Shown: in pieces, positions 34,388 to 41,761 of the stretch
Layout of the letters: the number at the start of each line of letters is the position of its first letter
How positions within the stretch are numbered: position 1 is the first letter of the stretch
Source: Siccirubricoccus sp. G192
Lineage (GTDB): Bacteria > Pseudomonadota > Alphaproteobacteria > Acetobacterales > Acetobacteraceae
Assembly: GCF_019084075.1 (NCBI RefSeq)
Contig: NZ_JAHREN010000001.1
Coordinates: forward strand, 930,001 to 994,000
Length of the DNA: 64,000 nucleotides
Reading direction: 5' to 3'
Made by a program: the position numbers and the translations under genes
Notes under the pieces: model-generated
The model's input: only the letters and a program-made list of their open reading frames with translations
Database searches by the model: none
Told to the model about the DNA's origin: nothing

Positions 34388-35607
34388 GGCATCACCCCAA
34401 GGGCCTGGTTCAGCCGGGCGCGGGCGCGGTCCTGGTTGGCCCGCGCACGGGCGCGGGTGAGGTCGGAGTCGAAGGCGGCGGTGCGGGCGCGGATCACCTC
34501 GACCAGCGGCATCTCCCCCACGGCATAGGCCTGTTCGAGTTGCCGGCGGCGCTGCTCCAGGGTGCGGAAGCCGGCCTCGGCCAGCCGCAATTGCGCCTGC
34601 GCCGCCTCGAAACCGAGGCGCGCCTGACGGCTCTCGATTTCCAGTTCGCGTTGCAGCAGCGCAAGCTGCGCCTCGGCACGGCTCACCTCCGCCTGGGCCG
34701 CGGCGAGGCGGGGGCGGTTGCGGGCCTCGGTCGCCAGCGGCAGGCGCACGACCACTCCGACCCGCGTGTCGAAGCGTTCGGGATAGGTGGACTGCTCGTG
34801 CCTGCCTTGCAGGGCGATGGTGGGGCTGTCGCGCGGAGTCGCCTCCACCAGCCGCAGGGCGGCCTGTGCCGTCCCCACCGCGCGGCGGGCCGCCAGCAGG
34901 CGCGGATGCTCCGGCACCGGGCGGGGCGGCGGGCTCCGGTCCTCAGCCAGGCTGGGCGCGGTGGCGAGGCCGGTGATGACGGCGAAGCGCGTCTGTGCCT
35001 GGGCGAGCAGGGCGCGCTGGTCGCGCAGGGCGGATTCGGCGGTCAGTGCCTCGCCGCGGGCCAGCAGCGCATCGGCGCTCGGGCTCTCGCCGCGCTGGGC
35101 GCGCTGTTCGGTGATCGCGGCAAGCTGGCCTGCCGCCGCGGCCCGGCGCTCCAGCGGCGGCCCGGCCAGCGTGGCTTCCTCCACCTGCCCGGCGGCGTCG
35201 CGCACCAGCCCGGCGACGGCAAGGCGCAACTCGCCGAGACGCGCCTCCAGTTCCCCGATGCCGGCCTCTGCCTGCCGAACCGTGGCGCGCCCTTCGCCGG
35301 GCAGCCAGACCGGCGTGCCGATCTCCAGGCCAAGGGAGGCGAAGCCCTGGTTCGAGAGGAAGCGGTCCGAGGTGGCATCGCCCTGCACGAAGGGAGAGGG
35401 CGGGAACAGCCGCCCCGCCGCATCCCGACGTGCCTCCTGCACCGCCCGCTGGGCGGCGAGCGGCCTTGCCTCGGGGCTGCGCTGCCAGGCCGCTTCCACC
35501 GCCTCGGCCAGCGTCGCGGCGTGCGAAACAGCGGACAGAACAGGCGTGGCCAGCCAGCCGAGCGCGAGCGCGGCGCCGAGAATCCGCCAGCGCCGCCGAG
35601 ATGGCAT
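34384..35607 (-). CDS. czcC: TolC-family outer-membrane efflux protein (CzcC)
   Basis: An outer-membrane channel of about 407 residues with two internally similar helical repeats (for example ATLAEAVEAAWQRSPEARPL and the later ALLQRELEIESRQARLGF). The ATG at 35607 begins a proper signal peptide (RRRWRILGAALALGWLATPV, then SHA). A longer frame from an ATG at 35778 would add 57 residues; that ATG lies in a promoter segment duplicated from the PepSY gene at 39763, so it may be only a leftover start or a leader. First gene of czcCBA. Confidence 0.88.
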   Translation of the reverse strand: MPSRRRWRILGAALALGWLATPVLSAVSHAATLAEAVEAAWQRSPEARPLAAQRAVQEARRDAAGRLFPPSPFVQGDATSDRFLSNQGFASLGLEIGTPVWLPGEGRATVRQAEAGIGELEARLGELRLAVAGLVRDAAGQVEEATLAGPPLERRAAAAGQLAAITEQRAQRGESPSADALLARGEALTAESALRDQRALLAQAQTRFAVITGLATAPSLAEDRSPPPRPVPEHPRLLAARRAVGTAQAALRLVEATPRDSPTIALQGRHEQSTYPERFDTRVGVVVRLPLATEARNRPRLAAAQAEVSRAEAQLALLQRELEIESRQARLGFEAAQAQLRLAEAGFRTLEQRRRQLEQAYAVGEMPLVEVIRARTAAFDSDLTRARARANQDRARARLNQALGVMP

Positions 35608-35802
35608 CGTCGGGTTGACGCGCCCGGTGCCGGTCCGCTCGACGGCCAGGCCGAGCGGCCGGCACCGCCGGCCCATGCCGGCTCTCGGCGCATTGGTCAG
35701 CAGGGCAGTGGCGGCAGGGATCCCGGCGGCGCCGAGGCCGGGAGCCAGGTCCTGCCGGACGGCGGCTTGTGTGGTCATGGCCCGCATTCTGGCCGGGCAC
35801 GG

Positions 35803-35841
35803 CTGACAGGTCGCTGACATGGATCAACAGCAGGCGGTCAG
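35803..35841. promoter_or_regulatory. Putative OmpR/PhoB-type operator in the czcC divergent promoter
   Basis: CTGACA at 35803 and 35814 are 11 bases apart, and two weaker half-sites on the same phase follow (CAACAG at 35825, GGTCAG at 35836). Direct hexamers on an 11-bp period are the usual operator of OmpR-family response regulators. It lies between the minus-strand czcCBA operon and the plus-strand gene at 35910. Confidence 0.6.
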
Positions 35842-35909
35842 TACGCCCTGCCTAGGGTCTCTAGCATCGGGTCAGGAAATGGTCCGGGCCCGCGCAACGG
35901 AGACCAGAG

Positions 35910-36311
35910 ATGCAGATCGCGACGAACCCCTCAACCGACCGGCCGCCATCCATCGGACGGAAAGCCGGCACGGTGCTCCGCCATGCCCTCTTCGCCTCAC
36001 TCCTCGCCGTCGCCGCCGGTGGTGCTGCCCATGCGCAGGATCCCGGTCCCTGGCTCGCCAATCAGGGCGGCAGCCTGGAGGTCGTCTCCGGCACCAGCCT
36101 GCGGCAGCCCGTGGGCGGCGGTGCCGTCGGCCTGAGCGGCGGCGGAGAGAATGAGGTGATCACCTACGGCGCCACGGCAGATACCCATGCGCAGCGTGGC
36201 CTCGTGGCCGAGATGCTCGGGGGCGGCAACGACGCCGTGGTCGTCTACCGCCAGCCGGTAAGGCCGGCGATTGCGGAGCTCGCGCGCGCGGATGGCGGTT
36301 TCCGGAGCTGA
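35910..36311 (+). CDS. Small secreted protein of unknown function in metal cluster
   Basis: A 133-residue protein with a long n-region and a signal peptide ending near GGAAHAQ. The mature part is Gly-rich (GGGAVGLSGGGENEVITYG, LVAEMLGGGNDAVVVYRQP) and has no cysteine. No family was recognised. GGAGA 7 bases before the ATG supports the start. It diverges from czcCBA across the repeated operator, so it is expected to be induced together with the pump; its promoter is the twin of the one in front of the PepSY gene at 39894. Confidence 0.7.
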   Translation: MQIATNPSTDRPPSIGRKAGTVLRHALFASLLAVAAGGAAHAQDPGPWLANQGGSLEVVSGTSLRQPVGGGAVGLSGGGENEVITYGATADTHAQRGLVAEMLGGGNDAVVVYRQPVRPAIAELARADGGFRS

Positions 36312-36367
36312 ACCTGTTCGGGACGGGCGCTGCGGCGCTGGTGCGCAGCGCCGTTCCTGCCGGATCG

Positions 36368-36395
36368 CTGACATCCCGGGTCAGCCCGCCGTCAG
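36368..36395 (+). promoter_or_regulatory. Putative operator upstream of the PepSY-cytochrome b pair
   Basis: CTGACA at 36368, GGTCAG at 36379 and CGTCAG at 36390 are each 11 bases apart, the same half-sites and phasing as in the 35.8 and 39.8 kb promoters. It lies 70 bases before the PepSY-like gene at 36465. Confidence 0.5.
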
Positions 36396-36464
36396 CGGCA
36401 CTGCACCAGTCTCCCACGTATCGCCCCGCATCGTGCAGGGCGAGCAGCCAAAGGAGAAAGACTC

Positions 36465-36740
36465 ATGCGCAAGCTCGCCATCCTCGCCGCCGCCCTCGCC
36501 TCGCTGGGTACGGTCGCGGCGGCCCAGGCCGGAAGCCTCGGCCGGCCCTGCACCTCGGCTCCGGAGGCCCAGTGGCTCCCGCTCGACGCGCTGAAGGCCA
36601 AGGCGGAAGCCGCGGGGTATCGGGTCCAGAAGGCCAAGCTGAAGGCCGCCTGCGGCGAGATCTACGCGCTGGACCGCAATGGCGCGCGGGTCGAGCTGTT
36701 CCTCGATCCGACCTCGGGCCAGATCGTCGGAAGCCAGTGA
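36465..36740 (+). CDS. PepSY-like secreted protein
   Basis: A 91-residue periplasmic protein with signal peptide MRKLAILAAALASLGTVAAA and a PepSY-like fold: LPLDALKAKAEAAGYRVQKA, then EIYALDRNGARVELFLDPTSG. It has two cysteines and is a paralogue of the protein at 39894 (shared GYRV...K, C, and VE...P-x-x-G pattern). AAAGGAG 8 bases upstream is a strong RBS. The cytochrome b561-like gene follows after 15 bases. Such small PepSY proteins are often found next to two-component systems and cytochrome b genes; a role in binding or sensing periplasmic metal or redox state is inferred. Confidence 0.78.
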   Translation: MRKLAILAAALASLGTVAAAQAGSLGRPCTSAPEAQWLPLDALKAKAEAAGYRVQKAKLKAACGEIYALDRNGARVELFLDPTSGQIVGSQ

Positions 36741-36755
36741 GCAGGGAGAGATGAC

Positions 36756-37352
36756 GTGACCATCCGCAGCGATGCGGTCGAAGCCGGCGGCGTGATGCCG
36801 CCGGCGATGACCACTGGCCCTCGGGGCACGACCACGCCGATGGTGCGGGTCTGGGATCCCTTCGTGCGGGCCTTCCACTGGAGCCTGGTCGGCCTGTTTG
36901 CCCTCGCCTTCGTCACGGGGGACGAGGTCGAGTGGCTGCACCTCGCAGCCGGCTACGCCATCGCGGCCCTCGTCCTGCTCCGGGTCGCCTGGGGTTTCGT
37001 CGGGCCGCAACATGCCCGCTTCACCGACTTCATCAGGTCGCCGCGAGAGGTGTTCGCCTATCTCCGCAATGCCGCCCGGCTGCGGGCGCCCCGCCATCTC
37101 GGGCACAACCCGGCCGGTGGTGCGATGGTCGCGGCCCTGCTCGCGCTGCTCGCCGGCGTCGCCGCGACCGGCTTCATGATGACGACGGATGCCTTCTGGG
37201 GTGCGCAATGGGTCGAAGACCTGCATGAGGGGCTGGTCAACATGATGCTGGTCCTCATCGCCCTGCACGTGGCGGGCGTCCTCTTCGCCAGCTTCGAGCA
37301 TGGCGAGAACCTGATCCGGGCGATGTTCACCGGGCGGAAGCGGACCCGCTGA
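36756..37352 (+). CDS. Cytochrome b561-like (cytochrome b/b6 domain) membrane protein
   Basis: A 198-residue four-helix inner-membrane dihaem cytochrome. Likely haem ligands are the His in VRAFHWSLVG, in EWLHLAAGY, in VEDLHEGLVN and in LIALHVAGV. It would carry electrons between the quinone pool and a periplasmic partner, perhaps the PepSY protein encoded just upstream. The start is a GTG with GGAGAG before it. The 3' end overlaps the convergent histidine kinase gene by 26 bases. Confidence 0.88.
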   Translation: MTIRSDAVEAGGVMPPAMTTGPRGTTTPMVRVWDPFVRAFHWSLVGLFALAFVTGDEVEWLHLAAGYAIAALVLLRVAWGFVGPQHARFTDFIRSPREVFAYLRNAARLRAPRHLGHNPAGGAMVAALLALLAGVAATGFMMTTDAFWGAQWVEDLHEGLVNMMLVLIALHVAGVLFASFEHGENLIRAMFTGRKRTR

Positions 37353-38736
37353 GGCCGTCACGGCACGGCAATCGAATCTCCGCCCGCAACCCGCCGAGCT
37401 CCGCCGAGCGGCCAAGGCCGAGCGAGCCACCATAAGCCTCCGCCAGATCGCCGACGATGGCGAGGCCCAGCCCGGCCCCCGGCTTCGTCGCATCGAGCCG
37501 ACCGCCGCGGGCGAGCGCGGTCGCCGCCTCCGTCTCCGGGATGCCGGGGCCGTCATCCTCGACCGAGAGCAGGACCGCGCCACCGGCCGCCTCCCGCCGG
37601 CCGGCGAGGCGGACCCGGCCCCGCGCCCATTTCATCGCGTTCTCGGCGAGGTTGCCCAGCATCTCGGCCAGGTCCTGCGCGTCGGCATCCACGATCAGCT
37701 CTGCCGGGATGTCGATGTCCCAGGCGAGGTCCTGCCCCCGCGGCACGCGGCGCAGGACATCCACCACCCGCTGCGCCACCGGGGCGGGCGCGGCCTGTCG
37801 GGCGGCGCCGCCCCCGGCCTGCGCGGCCCGCGCCCGGGCCAGTTCGCGCTCGACATGCCGCCGCATGACTTCGGTGACGGTTTCGATCTCCTCCGCCAGC
37901 TCGCCCTCGCCGCGTTCCCGCAACTGCGCCGCATCGGCGGCCAGGATGGTGAGCGGCGTCTTCAGGCCATGCGCCAGATCGGCGGCCCGTGCCCGCGCCC
38001 GCTCCAGCGCCTTGCCCTGCGCATCCAGCAGGTGGTCCAGCTCGGCGGCGAGCGGCCGCACCTCATCCGGGAACCCTGCCGCCCCCAGCCGTACCTCCCG
38101 CCCGGCGCGGACCGCGGCGAGGCGGTGCCGGAGCAGGCCGAGTGGCCGCAGCCCGACCGTCACCTGCACCCAGGCGGCGGCGATCAGGATGGCGGCGAGC
38201 AGGGCCAGGGAGGGCGCCAGGTCGAGCGCAAAGGCGCGCCCCGCGGCGTGGAGCTCCGCCCGATCCACCGCGGCCACGGCGCGCACGCCACCACCACCGA
38301 GGCTCGCGGGCAGCGTGACATGCCGCTCCACCGCGAGGAGCGAGGCGCCACCAGGGCCAGGGATGCTGTGCTGGTGCACTTCCCCGTCCCGCAGCAGGTC
38401 GGGCGGCAGCCGCAGGATCGTGTCCCAGAGCGAGCGCGAGCGCAGCACGGCCCCGCCCTCGGCCGGTGGCTCCTCCCGGATCTGCCAGTAAAGCCCGCTG
38501 AGCGGCTCCAGGAAGCGCGGCTCGGCCGGCGGCCGGAGCAGGTCCAGCGAGCCGTCCGGCGCACGCCCGAGGCCGTCGATGAGCTGGCGGAGATGCGCCT
38601 CGAGTTCGAGTGCCATCCGGCGCTCGACATGCCGCTCGAACAGCAGCACGAGGCCGAAGCCCGCCAGGGCAAGCGCGAGCAGGATGGAAGCGGCCCCCGC
38701 GGCGAGCAGCCGCAGCCGGAGCGAGCCGCGCATCAC
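37327..38736 (-). CDS. Membrane sensor histidine kinase (metal cluster)
   Basis: A 469-residue kinase with two membrane helices (LAAGAASILLALALAGFGLV and near 175-195, ALLAAILIAAAWV) around a periplasmic sensor of about 130 residues. A HAMP-like linker leads to the H-box ADLAHGLKTPLTIL, N-box GNLAENAMKWA, and G-boxes VEDDGPGIPE and GAGLGLAIVGDLAEAYGG. The layout matches QseC/PhoQ-type kinases. Its start overlaps the response regulator stop, so both are made from one message. The signal is probably periplasmic metal or cationic stress, given czcCBA nearby. Confidence 0.92.
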   Translation of the reverse strand: MMRGSLRLRLLAAGAASILLALALAGFGLVLLFERHVERRMALELEAHLRQLIDGLGRAPDGSLDLLRPPAEPRFLEPLSGLYWQIREEPPAEGGAVLRSRSLWDTILRLPPDLLRDGEVHQHSIPGPGGASLLAVERHVTLPASLGGGGVRAVAAVDRAELHAAGRAFALDLAPSLALLAAILIAAAWVQVTVGLRPLGLLRHRLAAVRAGREVRLGAAGFPDEVRPLAAELDHLLDAQGKALERARARAADLAHGLKTPLTILAADAAQLRERGEGELAEEIETVTEVMRRHVERELARARAAQAGGGAARQAAPAPVAQRVVDVLRRVPRGQDLAWDIDIPAELIVDADAQDLAEMLGNLAENAMKWARGRVRLAGRREAAGGAVLLSVEDDGPGIPETEAATALARGGRLDATKPGAGLGLAIVGDLAEAYGGSLGLGRSAELGGLRAEIRLPCRDGLSGSASAR

Positions 38737-39407
38737 CTGGCGAGGGGGGCGGGTTCGGGCACGACATAGCCGAAGCCGCGCCGCGTCTCGATCAGTTCCA
38801 CCCCGAGCTTGCGCCGCAGGCGGCCCATCAGCACCTCGACCGCATTCGGGTCGCGGTCGTGGTCGTGGTCATAGAGGTGTTCCATGAGCTCGGTGGGCGG
38901 CACCACCCGCCCGGCGTGATGCATCAGGTAGCTCAGGCAGCGGTACTCCAAGGGAGAGAGCGGCACCGGGGCGCCCTCCACCGTGACCCGCATCTGCCGC
39001 GTGTCGAGCGCCACCGGGCCGATCGTCACGACCGCCGAGGCGCGACCTGCGGCACGGCGCAGCAGGGCGCGGACGCGGGCCAGCAGTTCCTCCATGGCGA
39101 AAGGCTTGGGCAGGTAGTCGTCGGCCCCGGCATCGATCCCCTCGACGCGCTCTGCCCAGGCGCCGCGCGCGGTCAGGATCAGCACCGGGAAGCCACGCCC
39201 GCCCGCCCGCCACTTCTTCAGCACCGCGAGTCCATCCATCTTCGGCAGGCCGAGATCGAGCACGGCGGCGTCGTAGTCCTCCGTGTCGCCCTGGAACCAG
39301 GCCTCCTCGCCGTCACGGGCCAGATCCACCGCATAGCCCGCGCCCTCAAGGGCCGATCGCACACCGCGCGCGATCCGCGCGTCGTCCTCGATGAGCAGGA
39401 TCCGCAT
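38733..39407 (-). CDS. OmpR-family response regulator (metal cluster)
   Basis: A 224-residue regulator with a receiver domain (MRILLIEDDARIARGV, phospho-Asp in AVLDLGLPKMDG, Thr in LILTARG, Lys in DDYLPKPFA) and an OmpR winged helix (PLSPLEYRCLSYLMHHAGRV, EVLMGRLRRKLGVELIETRR then GFGYV). GGAG five bases before the ATG at 39407 sets the start. It follows the PepSY gene at 39410 by two bases and is followed by the kinase. It is the best candidate to bind the 11-bp-phased CTGACA repeats at 35.8, 36.4 and 39.8 kb. Confidence 0.93.
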   Translation of the reverse strand: MRILLIEDDARIARGVRSALEGAGYAVDLARDGEEAWFQGDTEDYDAAVLDLGLPKMDGLAVLKKWRAGGRGFPVLILTARGAWAERVEGIDAGADDYLPKPFAMEELLARVRALLRRAAGRASAVVTIGPVALDTRQMRVTVEGAPVPLSPLEYRCLSYLMHHAGRVVPPTELMEHLYDHDHDRDPNAVEVLMGRLRRKLGVELIETRRGFGYVVPEPAPLAR

Positions 39408-39409
39408 CG

Positions 39410-39763
39410 CTACTCCGCCTCCCGCCTCAGCACCCGCGCCGTGGCCGCGTCCACATGCACCTTGGCCAGCCGGCCAGCAGGGCCAACCACCTTGAATTCG
39501 TAGATCCATCGGCCATCGTCTTGCTCGAAGTCCACGCCCACCACCTCCCCACCGAGATCCGATCGCACACGTGCGAGGATATCGGCGAGCGGCAGCGCCT
39601 CGCCGCGTTCCAGCGCCGCACGGGCACGCTCGTGGTCGCGCTCGCGGCGGGAATCGCCGGCGCGCGCGGCAGCCGGCGCGAGGATCCCGCCGGCCGTCGC
39701 CGCGCAGAGGCCGCCGGCGAGAAGGACCAGGCTCCGGCGGCGGGTAGAGGCAGGTGTCGTCAT
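39410..39763 (-). CDS. PepSY domain protein, first gene of the two-component operon
   Basis: A 117-residue secreted protein. The N-terminus RRRSLVLLAGGLCAATAGGI is a signal peptide with an Arg-rich start; the mature part has ALPLADILARVRSDLGGEVV then VDFEQDDGRWIYEFKVV and KVHVDAATARVLRRE, a textbook PepSY domain. AGGAT eight bases before the ATG at 39763 supports the start. It heads a PepSY-regulator-kinase operon, an arrangement in which the PepSY protein is likely to act in signal input. Its upstream region is a near copy of the czcC upstream region. Confidence 0.85.
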   Translation of the reverse strand: MTTPASTRRRSLVLLAGGLCAATAGGILAPAAARAGDSRRERDHERARAALERGEALPLADILARVRSDLGGEVVGVDFEQDDGRWIYEFKVVGPAGRLAKVHVDAATARVLRREAE

Positions 39764-39787
39764 GGCGTGCATCCTGGCCGGGCGTAG

Positions 39788-39826
39788 CTGACAGGTCGCT
39801 GACATGGATCAACAGCGGGCGGTCAG
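39788..39826. promoter_or_regulatory. Putative operator in the PepSY/PepSY divergent promoter
   Basis: CTGACA at 39788 and 39799 are 11 bases apart, with GGTCAG at 39821 two periods further on. The surrounding segment, from the first codons of the minus-strand gene to the ATG at 39894, is almost the same sequence as the czcC divergent promoter at 35776-35910. This would give autoregulation of the two-component operon. Confidence 0.6.
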
Positions 39827-39893
39827 CATCCCTCCGCCAGGGTTGCCGCATCGGGTCCGGAATCGCTCCTGACCCGAGGAACGGAGACCGAAG

Positions 39894-40205
39894 ATGCGCA
39901 AGTCCCTACTGACCACCACCCTGGCCCTCGGCACCGCCGCTGTGGTCGCCCTGGCGATTGCCCCGGCCCTCGCCGACGAAGGGAGGACCGCCACCGGCGA
40001 CCATTGCCGGACCGCTCCGGGTGCGGCCCGGCTGCCGGCCGAGGCGATCGGGAAAACCCTCGAGGACCTCGGCTACCGGGTGGACCGGGTCAAGATGGAC
40101 GATGGTTGCTACGAGGCCCGGGCGATGAACGACAGCGGCATCCCCATCGAGGTCCGCTACCACCCCGTTACCGGCGATCTCGTCCGCGCCAGGCTCAGGT
40201 CGTGA
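39894..40205 (+). CDS. PepSY-like secreted protein (paralogue)
   Basis: A 103-residue periplasmic protein with signal peptide (SLLTTTLALGTAAVVALAIA, cleavage near ALA-DEG). The mature part reads AEAIGKTLEDLGYRVDRVKM, GCYEARAMNDSGIPIEVRYH and PVTGDLVRA, parallel to the protein at 36465, including the two cysteines. GGAGA 7 bases upstream supports the start. It diverges from the PepSY-regulator-kinase operon across the repeated operator. Confidence 0.78.
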   Translation: MRKSLLTTTLALGTAAVVALAIAPALADEGRTATGDHCRTAPGAARLPAEAIGKTLEDLGYRVDRVKMDDGCYEARAMNDSGIPIEVRYHPVTGDLVRARLRS

Positions 40206-40225
40206 CAGCGCGCGGCGCAATGCCC

Positions 40226-40255
40226 GCCGCCCCGGACCGGACCGCCCGGGGCGGC
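40226..40255 (+). terminator. GC-rich hairpin between two small secreted protein genes
   Basis: Arms GCCGCCCCGG and CCGGGGCGGC pair around a 10-base loop, 20 bases after the PepSY-like stop. There is no T-run, so it may attenuate rather than end transcription into the gene at 40308. Confidence 0.45.
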
Positions 40256-40307
40256 ACCCCTTGCAACGCATGCGGGGCGCAATGACGCCCCCGAGGAGAA
40301 CCACCCC

Positions 40308-40787
40308 ATGTTCGGCAACATGTTGATGATCACCCCGGCCGTGCTGGGCCTCGGCCTCGCCCTGGGCTTGGCCGGAGGCGCCTTGGCCGCGGAGCCGCAC
40401 GCCCATGCGGGCGAGGCGGCCGCGACCATCACGCTCGACCACGGCCGGCAATGGCCAAGCGATGCGGCGCTGCGCCAAGGCATGACGCGGCTCCGGGGCG
40501 CCATGGCCGCGGCACTGCCCGCCATCCACGCCAACCGGCTGCCGGCGGCCGGGTTCGCCACCCTGGCCGATCAGGCGCAGGCGCAGGTCGATTACGTGGC
40601 TGAGAACTGCAAGCTGCCCGAGGCGGCCGATGCCCAACTCCATCTCGTCCTGGCGCAGATCCTCGACGGGATCGATGTCATGAAGGGTGAGGGCGACCGC
40701 ACGGCGGGTGCGGCGGCGGTCGTCCAGGCGCTCAACGCCTATGGCGAGGCCTTCGACCATCCGGGCTGGGTCCCGCTTGGCCACTGA
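40308..40787 (+). CDS. Periplasmic helical protein of unknown function, His-containing N-terminus
   Basis: A 159-residue secreted protein (signal peptide LMITPAVLGLGLALGLAGGALA). The mature N-terminus EPHAHAGEAA has His pairs; then comes a helical domain with GRQWPSDAALRQGMTRLRGA, VDYVAENCKLPEAADAQLHL and LNAYGEAFDHPGW. The same pattern occurs in uncharacterised periplasmic proteins near metal-resistance genes in other proteobacteria (from memory). The single Cys with many His suggests metal or haem binding. GAGGAG 9 bases upstream supports the start. It is the last gene before an integrase fragment. Confidence 0.75.
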   Translation: MFGNMLMITPAVLGLGLALGLAGGALAAEPHAHAGEAAATITLDHGRQWPSDAALRQGMTRLRGAMAAALPAIHANRLPAAGFATLADQAQAQVDYVAENCKLPEAADAQLHLVLAQILDGIDVMKGEGDRTAGAAAVVQALNAYGEAFDHPGWVPLGH

Positions 40788-40829
40788 CCGGAAGCACGGG
40801 CGCATCGCCCCTCTTGCCCGTGCGGCGCT

Positions 40830-41030
40830 CTAAGTGGTTCTTCCGGCTATGCGAGCGTGAAGCTCCAGCAGCACCTTCGGCAAGCGAGCCTGAGCAACGT
40901 GCTTGTCGCGCGTCCCCAACGTCTTAACCAGGCGGTTCCGCCCGACCGCCGCCCGCAGTAGGGGCGGAACATCAAGCGAAGCGTAGAAGCCTTGGCGCCG
41001 CTGCACGATATAACCCGCGATCTTCGCCAC
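40830..41030 (-). pseudogene. Tyrosine integrase, N-terminal fragment
   Basis: A 66-residue frame with the DUF6538-type N-terminus of tyrosine recombinases: IAGYIVQRRQGFYASLDVPP, LVKTLGTRDKHVAQARLPKV and LELHARI. It stops 40 bases after the metal cluster ends, with the core-binding and catalytic domains missing. With the broken integrase at 24.4 kb it brackets the accessory region and marks a past recombination junction. Confidence 0.65.
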
Positions 41031-41177
41031 CCCTCACGTTCTCCCCCTCATGCCGCTCCAGTCTTCACAGCCGTGCAAGCCATTTCGGAGCACCGGGCCC
41101 CAGCGTTGCCGCCTCATCGGCAGCGGCCTACCCGGCCCCCGCATCAAACCGCAAGGCCGCAGAGTCGGGCATCGGCC

Positions 41178-41558
41178 TCAGTTTTTCCGGCATTCCCGCT
41201 GCCAATCACGGATGGGCTTGCCGGGCTGTGTCTGCCAAGGCACGGCGATGGCATCCACCCGCACCGCCAGCCCCGTATCCGCCTTGAGCCTGGCGAGCGC
41301 CGCAAGAAGGTTGTCGGCACGCGGATTGCCGCTCGGACCGTACATCCGCATCAGCGATTTCACCGGGATGCCCAGCGCCTGCCCAAGATGGGCAAAGCCG
41401 ACAGTCGCGTTGATGTAGTCGCGTAGCTGCGCCTTCGCAGTTGGCAGGTCGCCTTCCATGATTGCCCGCACGGCCTCCTGATAGAGCGCTGCCCGGAAGG
41501 TGGGGTCGCGGTCGGCACGGTCCCGCACAGTGCTGCGGAAAGCCCGACTGAGTGACAT
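41178..41558 (-). CDS. HigA-like antitoxin/HTH protein (orphan)
   Basis: A 126-residue cytosolic protein. The order FRAALYQEAVRAIMEGDLPT, AKAQLRDYINATVGFAHLGQ, ALGIPVKSLMRMYGPSGNP and NLLAALARLKADTG matches HTH antitoxins of the probable addiction module antidote type, which pair with RelE/HigB-like toxins. No toxin gene is visible within 200 bases on either side, so it is either an orphan or its partner was lost in the rearrangement that cut the neighbouring integrase. A purine-rich AAAGGGA precedes the ATG. Confidence 0.65.
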   Translation of the reverse strand: MSLSRAFRSTVRDRADRDPTFRAALYQEAVRAIMEGDLPTAKAQLRDYINATVGFAHLGQALGIPVKSLMRMYGPSGNPRADNLLAALARLKADTGLAVRVDAIAVPWQTQPGKPIRDWQRECRKN

Positions 41559-41761
41559 TGCAGGTTCCCTTTCTCTTCATGTGCCGTCGCCAGGAGGGCG
41601 GCTGCCAGGCTTTTGCGCTGCCCGGTGGTCTCGGCCCATACGCCGCGGGACGGTCCGAACGGACGGGCCATCCCGCGGCAGGTGCCGCATCGGCTGGGCT
41701 TGCCGTGCTGGCCAGTCGATGCGGCTTCCGAGCCTGGCGGCCCGGAAGCCGTCTGGCCGCT

